Source of the DNA: Plasmopara viticola | Lineage: Eukaryota; Oomycota; Peronosporomycetes; Peronosporales; Peronosporaceae | Assembly: GCA_001695595.3 (NCBI GenBank) | Contig: MBPM02000005.1 | Location: 868,001-932,000 of the forward strand | Reading direction: 5' to 3' | Length of the DNA: 64,000 bases | Part shown: piece after piece, positions 22,552 through 33,457 of the stretch | Layout: each line of letters begins with the position of its first letter | Position numbering within the stretch: the stretch's first letter is position 1 | Notes under the pieces: generated by a model | Database searches by the model: none | Seen by the model: only the letters and a program-made list of their open reading frames with translations | What the model was told of the DNA's origin: nothing | Program-made: the position numbers and the translations under genes

Positions 22552-23349
22552 TTTAATAGCTGGGGTGTCGCTAATGACTACTACCATACGGTAGAATTGT
22601 AGTTTTGGCATAGCAGAACCTTAATTCAACTCACTAAAAATCGGTATCTGTACATCACATTTTCGTCACTCCCACCTTTGTCACTACTTATTTCATTGGC
22701 TTGATCACAACGTTCGATTACTTACAAACACCTACACCACCCCTGTACATCCCCTACACCGCCCCTGTCCCTAGTATTGTAAAATCCGTAAATTACATCA
22801 TCTTAGCATCTACAGGTCTTCTACTAAAGGTAAAACTTTGGCTGCAACGTCTTGCGGATGTGTCCGTTCTGGGCGGGTCTAGCATTGTGTCCAGCTGCTC
22901 TGCACAATCCATGTATTCGTTCTTGTCTCGGTGGCGCCACCGCGGCTTCCACGTGCCGATGGCAGCCGCTGGGCGGAGCTGCAAGGCCTCCCACGGCCCT
23001 GAATCTATGGTGTACAGGTGTGGCGTTGTTGAAAATTATGTATAGAAGTGATAATAATAGGTGATGATTAAGCCAGCAAATTAAAAGATGATGGCCAGGT
23101 AATGTATATATACCGATCCTCATTCTGCATTATACTTTTTATTGTGACAGTTACTACAGTCTTGCAAACCCCGCGTCTGATCGCTTTCATTAATTCAAAT
23201 TTTGTCTAGTGTTTCTCACAGTTTGCCCTGATTTTAATTGCGTTGGTCTTAAGAGCTTCCACATGAATACAAATAATCTATATCGTTCGACAAAGATTAG
23301 GAAATACCAGAGACTACTGTTAAATTAACTTATATACCTAATCCAAAGC
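22552..23349. other. Gene-free stretch at the right end of copy 2
   Basis: Homology with copy 1 ends at 22821. Beyond it lies a locally GC-richer patch (22850-23020) with overlapping short frames on both strands and no recognisable domain. No gene called. Confidence 0.5.
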
Positions 23350-25060
23350 AAATGTGCATAGTGAAATACTGCTGCGCTCTATAAGCGACGCTAAATCATA
23401 TATTTTCCGCGATGTCATCATATTGCTGTAAGAGGCTACGCATGCCAAAGAGCGACCAAGCCATCGTGACGCGACAAGTAAAGCATCGTTTTTCTTGTGC
23501 AGTGGCCCTTTCCTTCATTTGATCTTGCAGCACCGCTGCGCTAGATAAGCCAAGATGCCTCCACTCAAGGCCATTAAAGCCGATCGACTCTGCAACCAAA
23601 TTTGCTTGCTCTGACAGTTTGTCAGAGCAAGCAAATTTGGTTGCTTCCGTAAAATTGTTCTCGGCAGAAGTAATCGCAGTTCGACTTTCGTCCTGATATG
23701 GGGGATGGCAGGCGCCTGTATATCTCTGAGATCGTAGCACGCGCATTTCTCGACAAAGGCAGAAGAGGTCCATGTATGCTTAAGTACTCTTAAATTTATC
23801 CCATAATTAGCCATCAATGCCAGCAAAACCTTTGCGACCACAACTCTTTTTGTGGAGGATATATTAGGGACTAGGTACTGTCAAAGATCCGCATGAATAT
23901 AAATACAAAATGTTCATCACCCAGCTCTCTATCATTATCATTTCACGCTCTTCTAGGTAATGCTCATCATCCGAATAGATACTCTGATCATGTCTTGATA
24001 ATTCTGTTTTGGTGTTTTGCGACCGACTCTCGCGATATATCCAGATTCACGCGCAATGCTTTGTATTCACTCTGGGCAACCCTCCACGTCGGCGGATCGA
24101 TAATTGACAAGGCTGCCGTGTTTTGACCTTGATATCTCATTAATTGATTTGCGGTATCCACGGCGTATTCTCCATCGACGGAGATATAAAGAATCAATCT
24201 CTTCTCGATATATTCACTCGTTGTTTGGGTTGACAGAGCACCTACAAGTGCTCTGCTAATCTGCGGGTTTTGATTATTTTAGCAGCGTTGTCGGTGATCC
24301 TGCTTTGAATGATGCGTCCGTCCCTCTTTGCAACTTGATCTACACCTATTCAACTTTGAGTGACTCAAAGTAAATTCCCGATATTCAGGTACGCGCGCTA
24401 GTATGGTGGTGCGGTGGTAAGCATTTAAGGCCTTAATCACGCATTACACTGTTGACTGTCGACTGAAGGAAAGAATGATTTGTTTACCATGTGAGCTGCT
24501 GATGGTCTCTCCTTGTGTAAATTTTCTAAGCTGGCGTTTTTTGGCTTGGTAGACCCTACATTGGCTTTCTCGTCCTGTATACGGTGAAAGATTGCGCCGA
24601 TTAGAAATTTTTCAGACGGTGCGCCGGATTTGTCACCATTCAAATGGCTACTCGAAGTAATTATAATTCAGTTTTGTGCCTTGCAAAGGCACCTCTTTCG
24701 TTTTATGGCCTTACTGGTCCCTAGAGTATAGGATTGAATTAGAGGTAGAGAGTGATCAAGTCGTCCGGCCATTCAATCTGGGTCAAAGTAACCATCAAGA
24801 TTTAGATATGTAGCGTAAGGTGCATGTGTAAGCGAAAACCAATTTCCGCCGCTACTACGCCAGCTACCTGTGTAGTTCAAATCAATTCATCTCTTAGAGA
24901 CCAACGCTATTTGTTTTGTAGCTCACAGTGGCTGTGTAAACCAAAAAGTACTTTCCACCATATCTACACCGTGCGCCACTTGCGTACTTCAAGAATACAG
25001 AAGTCTTTACCAAAGGCATAAGTCTGACTTCAATGCATTTATTCGTTATTATTTTTGTCT
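23350..25060. repeat. Diverged third copy of part of the unit
   Basis: 23385-23560 aligns with 4740-4900 and in part with 18515-18590 (shared CTACGCATGCCAAAGA string, CGTGACG-GACAAG block). Further blocks near 23690 and 24800-25000 resemble 5050 and 5900-6050. It is more diverged than copies 1 and 2 and contains no effector gene. Two overlapping minus-strand frames (23396-23773 and 23515-23841) look like pieces of a decayed gene, not identified. Confidence 0.65.
23592..23644. repeat. Perfect 25-bp hairpin
   Basis: 23592-23616 is the exact reverse complement of 23620-23644 with a 3-base loop. Nothing comparable is present in the related segment near 4930. No T-run follows, so it is not a bacterial-type terminator; it looks like a recent foldback duplication. 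Confidence 0.93.
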
Positions 25061-26169
25061 CTTGTGGAATGATTGGTCATTCTAAAGCCTTATAGACCTT
25101 GGATTTTACCAACTTTGCTTCAAGCTGAGCTTTGGTGGGTCAGTAATATAAATTTGCTATTTTGATCAAGCGTTATTGGCGCATACACTAAAGCAAGTCG
25201 ATCAATGTTTTGGACATTGGTATGTTCGATATGAAATTTGATGGTGCTGAAAACAAGAGTCCGGAGCGTTTAATGACACGTCGATAAGTAGAGGTTACTG
25301 CAGTAGGTGAAACCTACTTAGTGCCGCTTTCAGTATACTCGGCATTACTTCAAGGCTGTGCCTATGGACTTGTATGTAGCAGCCCCCGCTGCATGCCATG
25401 AGTGGCATGTATTGCTTATCAGAAACATTGTTCGCTGTGTACAATGTAAAGCATGGTTTACTATGACATTTAAGAGCGAGATATTGACCATACACGTGGC
25501 GAATGACTAGCAGTCTTCGTGGATTTGCTGTAAATCATGCGCAACAAAGTCGTATCAAGCGTGGACTTTTATGAGCACAGCTATCTACTGAACGTTAATA
25601 TGAAAGCCAACGCGTCAATGCACGATGGTGTCGACACCAATTTGACACAAAACGTCTTTTAAGGCCGTCAAATTCTTGTAGGGAAAGACAACGACGCATC
25701 GCGCTTACCGATGAGCGCGTCATGAGCAAAGTAGACATGCTTGTAAAAGGCGATAGCGCTCGGCTTTCACACTCTAAGGTAGGAAGATTGGTACCGTCGA
25801 AGACCCACTAAGCCTGAAGTCGATTATATTTGTGGGTGCTGTACGCGAGCTGAGCAAGATGGCCATGGTTGAGCTAAAAGTAGCTTGTATGGTCAAGGAC
25901 GCAGCCGAAGTGGCGGTCTTTGGACTTGAAAGAATGACTGATTTCTCATTATCGCTCGAAGCGGTCTTTGTTGACAATAAAAAAGCACGTACAGTACGGA
26001 GCTAATTGTTAGTACTGAATGTTTTTCTGAGTCGTACCATGCTTTGATAATGGAATTCTATGACGAGACCCGACATCGACGCTACCACATGATCAAGCCA
26101 CAGAATTGGCTTCAATTTGGGAGCCAAACACTGCATGACACAGCAGTAGCTTTTATTCAAGGAAATCAA

Positions 26170-26760
26170 TAACATCTTCGATGCAATTTTCCGTGCAAAG
26201 CACGAGGCATAAATGGCTCACAAAAGTGACCATGCTGATATTCTGTGTCGGAAAGCCCAATGGCAAGTGGTGCATTGTGCAGGTGTGCTATGATCATCAT
26301 TCCCGCCAAGACACCAAGCTCTAAAAATGCGCTGCAAAATTAGATGTTGGGATGCATATGTAAATGTGCATGCGACTCACTATCAACATCTCATGCGAGA
26401 GAGTGACGAATCATTGACTTTTCAAGCGGTATGCTCTGGAACAATTACTCATGCTTAGAGGGCCGTCGAACGCACCAGTAAAGTTTCATCGTCTGGTTGC
26501 GTAGTTAATCGACACCCATAAAGAGTGTTTACATATTCAGCTGACATTTTCTCATCGACGGGCGGAGCAAGAAAAGACAGACGCAAAAAACCGCTTAACT
26601 CACGTGCGAGTGAGGTTCAAGTGTATGTGCACGGAAAGGTTTGTTTCTTCTATGCAGATAAGAGCATCGTCGATGTCGATGAAATATTATATCTAAAGCG
26701 CTATATTTAGAAGTACGGTCAGCAAGTAAACCTTACGAAAGCAAAGCTTGCGTGAGCTGG
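26170..26760 (+). pseudogene. Gypsy reverse-transcriptase fragments
   Basis: A KPNGKW motif at about 26258-26275, preceded by hydrophobic residues, matches the start of the reverse-transcriptase palm in Gypsy elements. After interrupted sequence, a 61-codon frame (26525-26710) resembles the segment downstream of the catalytic YxDD motif: ADIF, then the YADKS...VDEILYLKRYI block. Stops and frameshifts separate the pieces. Confidence 0.65.
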
Positions 26761-29700
26761 ACGGTTGCATTGACCCCCCAAAAAAAGGATGGCGGCTTTA
26801 CCTTTTCAGTTACTTGCATGATTGTAATGCGAATTGCGCAAGAAGGATGCGAATTGGTTCAAAAGCTCGCATCAAGAGTCGTATGACAATTTCAAAACAA
26901 TTTGGCACTTTTTCTGACCTTCAAAGCGATCACTCTGTGTCACTCATATTGCGTCTAATTTTGGCATTGGCACTGCAGTGCTTTAGATGCCGAGGGGCAA
27001 GATCAAGTGATCGCATTTATATTGTGGCAGCGTTGAGTTGTCAAAAGATATATTGTCATTAATGTAGAGCTACTAGTAAGCTTTGCCTAAATTTAAAGTT
27101 CACATGTTTGATTCTAGGCCGTTCGTGATCGATACTAATTGAGCGCTACACATCACGACTCAGCCGTCTCATCTCTACCATACAATGGCTCGATGTCGCA
27201 CCTTCTATTTGGAGTATATTTCGAGGTGAAATCAATTGGCTGATGTGCTGTAGCGTCGCCCAAACTATGAGCTAGTCCATTTGCGAGGTAAAATTCGCGC
27301 GACTTAAGTAATGACTATGTAAAAAAGCGGTTTAAGACTTGAGTAAGAATTGTCGGCGCGCTTTTTGGATACAGCCAACCTAATGTATAAAGCACCGGCC
27401 GCACGTGTTGTATCCCCTGAATTGAGGACTTTGAGAATCGTAGGATCAAAGTACACTCCTTCGATATCGCCTCGGTCGTGAGAAGACGTGTGGCATAGTA
27501 AGCCCCCGCTATTGGTGACTTAAGTTTTATTAGTGGATCTACACGTCCGCGCGTACATGTGTAATATGCCAGCGGTTTTAGGAAATAGGTGAAATATGCA
27601 GTAAAATTTTACTTTGTAATCGCAACACTATCCTAGTGGAAAAGATCTATTGTTTTTAATGTAGTCTTCTTTAGAGATAATTGTCCCTTGACCCACCATG
27701 TAGTGAGGTGTACTACCGAGACGAGACAGTTTGCGAATAAGCTGCTTACAAGGATACTCCGTTTTGTTAATATCCTCGAGATAAATAGTTAATATATGAA
27801 CTTCCTTATGGACTTTTTCTTTTGAAAACTTTAACTCGCTCCGGGTGCTCGTCGCCTCTATGGAGTATACAGATACTGTTGAAGACATTTCAATTCTTTA
27901 TTGCTGACCCTTTAAAAGTGTGATTGCTGCTTTAAGAAATTGCTCACGCAGCCTTATGAGTGAGTTCGTTGAATATTATCTCAAAAGAGTGTTGTGGTCG
28001 AGTTGCCATCTGGGCTGGACATTACTCGAAGCAATTTGAAAGCTGCCGTTCGTACCTCCAGATAGCAATATTGTTGGCCTGCCCGTTGAGAAGTGCTGTC
28101 ACCACGCCGACATGTAAAAAGTGTCTCTTTGAACGCTCACGTTTCAGTCACCGTAGCATTAAGTGCTAATGCGGCTGACGATGCGACAGTTCACCGCACA
28201 GGTACTTTTTGTTCGAAAATTATCGTCCAGCTTTGTTGGTATGCCAAAAAGGCACTTTGGGCGAATAAATTGGTCCAATGACGTGTGCACAGTGCGCCAC
28301 AAACAGCACCTAGCTTTGCGAAACTATAACCAATGCTGCCTCAAGCGGGTCTACTTATATGTCTTATAAATGCTAGAAAAAAAAAGATTGACCAGCAGAA
28401 GTAGCGATATTAGGTCCGGGTTTCAATAGATCGACGTGTGCGACACGAAGATTAATTTGTTAGATACCTTCTTTATAAAGCTTGACAAGCGACTGAATCT
28501 GCTACCGTAATCTAGACCGGAGCATTATCACGTTCAAGGTTCAAGATACCTCATTATACTAATCAGTAAACATACCTATCATGCATCAAACTGGCCACTG
28601 CTTTTAATTTACTTCAATTAAATATCCAGCTTTTGGGATAAGATATCGAAATTATGTAGCGGCCCGTTTCATCTCCTATTATAAGACTTGACAACACTTC
28701 ATAAAAAAATATGAGCGCTTTTTAACACTCTTTTTCTTTAAAAAATACAGATTGATCATACAGGAAACAAAACAGAGTTACCAGTCGGCTGGGTTGTCTA
28801 GTGATGACCAATTTTAGTTGCTTCGGCACCCATAGCAACCTCTACGCCATACACTGGATGTGTGCTTGAAAAAAGCATCGGGAATAACAATCACATCTGC
28901 GCCGTGAGGCACGAGCGAGAAGTGATTTGACCGCAATGAGCCACTCGGGCAAAAAAGTTTTCGTAGAGTTATCTACTTCATCACGGCGGAAAGTTGCTCT
29001 TTTTCGCCCTCAATAACTCCACCGACGGAATAGAAAATTATTACGCAGCGCCACGGGCGCCTCGGTGAACTCTGACCCATGCTTTTCGCTCACTAAGCTG
29101 CGAGGTAATTCTAAGTACACGGCTGTCAAATGATCTCATCATCAGATCGAGAGCCTCAAAAGGTGTTATACATGCCATCCTATCCCTTGGTCATACAAAA
29201 AGCTTCTTTCGCTATGACAAGAGATTCATAGTGACTTTTAAGTGTAAATTACGACTTGGGATGCACATTTCGATGACTTCACCAGCGCATTAAATTGGGT
29301 AGAAACGAGAAAGTCAGAGATAATTACCTAGGGTACATTTCACGATTAAGTTTAATGATCAAAATCGTTAACGCAGTACAGAATGGGCTTTAAATTTTTT
29401 CTCATGTAAAAGCTTTTTATTCTCAGGACTACAAGCGCGAAAAAGCCATTCGAATGGGTATTTCCATTATGGCGGCAAGAGGTTCGCTTATCTGCTTTGC
29501 GTCTTGAGAATTCTCCGGAGGCCGCTGAGTACGAAAAATGCTGTTAGCGCATCAGAACATGCTTATGACGACCTTACGTTGGCTACATGCGTGCTTCAAG
29601 AGCCACAACAACTTTAGCACGAGGATTTGACTCGGCTTCAAGAAAGCCTGACGAAGGGTGTAGCTTGCGCCCCGGTCAGGATTTTCTTGGGTACTGCTGC

Positions 29701-31779
29701 CGCCATGCTTCAAGTGGAGATTAACTCCCAAGCTTTATAATCCAAGTCTGACCATTTTGGATGAGCTAGAACTTCGAGAGTGAGTATATGCTCGAGCCAT
29801 CGTGCCCCACCGTGCGGATAAAAAACCGTGATTTCCGTTTGAAGCACTTGTTGATTCTGAGTTCAGGTTGCAGTGGCCGTCGGGTAATCTTTTAGGAGCC
29901 GGTCACACAGCACGCTCAAAATCTGTGAAGCGGGATATTTAAGCCACATCACAAGAATGTTTTGGCTCCTCTCAAAACATTTTTAATCTACTAAGAACTC
30001 TACATGAACGTGTGGTGGTCATAGAGTGCCGGATAAGGTCGCTCTCGTCTCGGTATTTTGCCTTCTGTGCGACCGAAAATACGCGATTGATATATGCTAT
30101 GGGGTTGCTCCTGGCAGTCATGCCGTTAATTCTTTAAAACGACTTTGGACCCTTGAGATCTCTAAGAAAGTTGTTTTCTTTGGCCATGTGACCCATAAGC
30201 TTCGCAGTCAGATCGATCTCGACGCTACTCACCGCGAGATTAGCGGTCTGCGTCAATGTCGCTTCACTTTGTATTAAAATCCAGCTTTGACCGGCTGCTC
30301 AAAGAGCAAAGACTCATGAGTATTCGGCCCCTCAGCCTTACAAACTATATGGTGGTGACGTTGAACATAACTAGCCGCCGAAGTCATCCTCGACCGTCTC
30401 ACCAGCAATCTCGTACCAATTTAAAGTGCATCTCAAGGCTTGTATGAGTCTAAGATTTGTAGTACTACTCAAAACACCCCGCATTAAAATTTAAGTGCAT
30501 CAATATTCTCTTGGGAAAGGTCATTGGTGTATGCCAACCCATGTCTTTTTAGGATCGTGAATGATGCGATAACATATGTTGCATACTTGTCTTGCTTAAT
30601 ACCAAACATACGCTTTCGAGTGATAAATCTTACCACTTAAGATGCTTTAACATCTTTGATAGATGAATTTGAAACTCTTGTTCGGTGTTTGTTCAAAAAA
30701 AAATGTTTTGCGGATGCAATCATATTTCTAGCTCTGCTGATCACGTCCAGCCGACTTTTCACCAGTGCTATCGTAAAGAAAACCGGCCTCAAATTTAAAA
30801 CGTACGAGAAAAAAATTGGGACTCTTCCCCACCATTCTTAAAGGCTCGTGTGCTCATTAACTAGGAGAACTCCAGGGTCTTTATGCTCGCTTGTTCTGAA
30901 TTACGTATGTCCATAGTTAACTCGAGTCACATTCTCGGGTAAACATTCAACCCAGAAAGCTTATCTGCCCGCCTAAGCGCACATACTGCACAGTGTGTCG
31001 TTAAGCACACGGTTAAACGTTTCTGTCAAAGTATATGCCTGCGGATAGCTGTTGTTGTCATCAGCAAGCGTCCACTTATACTTAAAACAGCGTTCGCCAA
31101 AACGCAGCGGTAAAGCGTGGGTCCCTACCCGATTGGAAGGCCACGATATTTAAAATAGTGCCAAGTGTCAACTTTGATGTTTGTTCCCACTTATACTGAC
31201 TGGGACAGGTGTCGAATGCATTCTCTTACTCAGACGACGCTATGTCCAATTTCGCTGACTTCTGACAAGCCAAAGGCAACGTCAAAATTCGTCAACTTTT
31301 GCACTGGAAACTCCGTAGAACAAGCCAACGTGTCAATTGAGAGTAATCAGTTTGATAAGTCTCACAGGTCTTTACAAACTTAGCCAACCATTAGTACATA
31401 CACAGTCATAAATATGTCGCAAATTCTCGAGAGTCTAACAGCCTTAATAGCCGCTGGTCGAAGCATTGTCTGCCTATAAAAGTACATTGTACCTCAGTCT
31501 TTATCGTTCAAAAGGAATCACATCCTTGGTGGAGCTACCCGTCACTCTACTCAATTTGATGTAATTTTTATCCGTCGAGGTGCTTTTCACCTGACTTTGG
31601 TTCCATTGAACAAAAACTACACTTAGACTTCAGAATACACCTTGGACACCTTAAAATATCGCGCAGCGGTATGAAGATTATGGTCCACATGGCCAAAGGA
31701 CACTAGCTTCTTTAAAAGGATCTTAAGGGTACAAAAATGCCCGAACATGTCGTAGCCTTGCCACAGGTGCGATTTACGT

Positions 31780-32130
31780 AAGTGTTTAGGACACTTCGTG
31801 AATTTAAAGAGCTACACAGATTAAATTTGTGAAGGACAGCTTCAAAAGGCATTTCACAGAGTAAAAGAAACATGTTACTAGTATCCTTTTGGTTTTGCCG
31901 AATCCAGAACGACCGCTCAGTGTCGTTCAGATATTGCCATCGGTACCACACTGTTGCAATTAAACACCATGGGGCGAGACTGATAGACCGCGCTCGAATC
32001 TCGGGAGCCTTGCGCTTAAGACGAAGCTAACTGTTAGTGACAAAGAGCTTTTAGCAATGGAGCAAGTTCAGGGCTCAACTAGAGTCATTCGTGAACGATC
32101 GTGCACCACTACGTTCTGCAGCAGAAACCT
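31780..32130 (+). pseudogene. Gypsy RNase H fragment
   Basis: Translated in pieces, the stretch gives VLPNPERPLSV, AIGTTLLQ and SDKELLAMEQV. These are the successive signature segments at the reverse-transcriptase/RNase H junction of Gypsy polyproteins. The pieces lie in different frames. Confidence 0.7.
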
Positions 32131-32739
32131 CGCAGAGAATGGCAAGGCGGCCTCTTTTTTTGCAAAGTATATCTTTGGGAAGAATTAAAATTAAAAAAGT
32201 AGTATGCATTTGGGAAGTCTTGAAATTGAAAAAGCAGTACACTAGCTAGCCTATAGTCTGGCCAACGCAAAAAGGTCGATGCACTATCGCGTCGGCCATA
32301 CTATGAACTAGCTAGTGTCAAAGCTGCGAACTCATTTGTACCATTCGTGGCGCGTATTCTTAAGATGACATGAACGCAGCTCTGCTAAAAGCTTTGGATA
32401 TGAATGAGTCCGAGTACGCGGATAAGAGTTTGTAAGTGCAGTCAAGCCCGGGTCAACATTTGTTGCCGATGAAAGCACTTTCCGTCATGGGCATAGAGCA
32501 CGTTAAGTTTACTAGTTAAATTGAGCAGCTCGCCTCTCAGATGTATAGGCTTCGGTATGTAGAGTCGGGAGCGTAGCTTTAAATGCTCGTATGGATTAAA
32601 TCCCACAATACCTCAACGCGCGGCCAAAAGACCGTGGCTTACATGTCAAGCGCCTATATCACGCTTCTTTAGCTACGACTTTAAATGCTCAAATTAAGCG
32701 CAGGCGAAATATAGTCTTTGAGACAGTAAGGATTTGGGT

Positions 32740-33121
32740 AAGTTTTGTATTTGACAATTATTGTCTTGTTACCTCTTCATCCATATCATGATATTATTTT
32801 TGGTAGCTTGTTTTTCCGCCCTTCTGTCTCGTACTTGTCTTAGACGAAGTATAATCGACACAGAGTCTTTAAGTTGCTTACACATTGTAGGAGGGCTGTT
32901 GCTAGCAAGCCGCTCGGCTTTAGGTGGCGCTGACGAATTGGCTATCCCCGACACGTAGAATGACGTATAACGGTATTGTAAAGCGCAAACTCAGCGAGTG
33001 AGAGCATTTTGCTCCAACGTATTGGGTCATATACGCACACATTGCGTAAATTGTCTTCGATAACGCGGTTTACTCGCTCTGTCTGACCGTTGGTCCACGG
33101 CTGTTCAGCTGTGGACATGCT
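32740..33121 (-). pseudogene. Gypsy integrase C-terminal fragment
   Basis: On the minus strand the frame starting at about 33121 reads MSTA, NGQTERVNRVIEDNLR, then RWSKMLSLAEFALYNT, the conserved end of the integrase core. After a stop the next frame resembles the chain that follows in these elements (FYVSG, then VSIILRLRQVRDR). Orientation is opposite to the fragments at 26 and 32 kb, so at least two elements are involved. Confidence 0.78.
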
Positions 33122-33457
33122 AGCCTAGTGTCAAGCACCTTGGTTGAGGTACTTCAATTAAGTGTGGGAGTCGATGTGGTGTCGAAGATCGACGTTGCTA
33201 TTTTGACACAGTCGACCGCGTCTAACTCAGCCTCTTAATGAGCAACTTTGTCAAATGAGGCAATCGTGGTGCTATCGAATTGAGTAATCTTTTAGTAGTA
33301 GCACTTCAAGAATACATTACCTCTATAATCCAATGCGACTGAACTTTACGAAAACCCTTGACCACCATCCGGCAATTAACACTTTTATACTTACTGAAAA
33401 GGTTTGCTCAATGTGAAGTATAAAGTACAATGCAACAGAAGTTACGCATGATCCATT

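Larger units (their letters stand above)
13801..22821. repeat. Tandem segmental duplication, copy 2
   Basis: Direct repeat of copy 1, beginning with the same TTCACATTTGCACCAT string and ending at the shared ATCTACAGGTCTTCTA string. It carries intact effectors A2 and B2. It lacks the Copia insertion, both 80-bp inverted arms and much of the A-B spacer. It has gained a palindromic array at 22369-22551. Confidence 0.9.
25061..33457. other. Gene-poor stretch of decayed retrotransposons
   Basis: No intact gene. Fragments of Gypsy pol are recognisable at 26170-26760, 31780-32130 and 32740-33121, described separately. Between them the DNA has only short frames. A minus-strand 86-codon frame at 27628-27888 has a protein-like C-terminus but I cannot identify it. 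Confidence 0.65.

Noticed and set aside
23592..23644. Hairpin as a transcription terminator
   Set aside because: No T-run and no adjacent gene; rho-independent terminators are not expected in this organism.
27628..27888. 86-codon minus-strand frame with a protein-like end
   Set aside because: Could not be linked to any family or exon structure; lies among decayed repeats.
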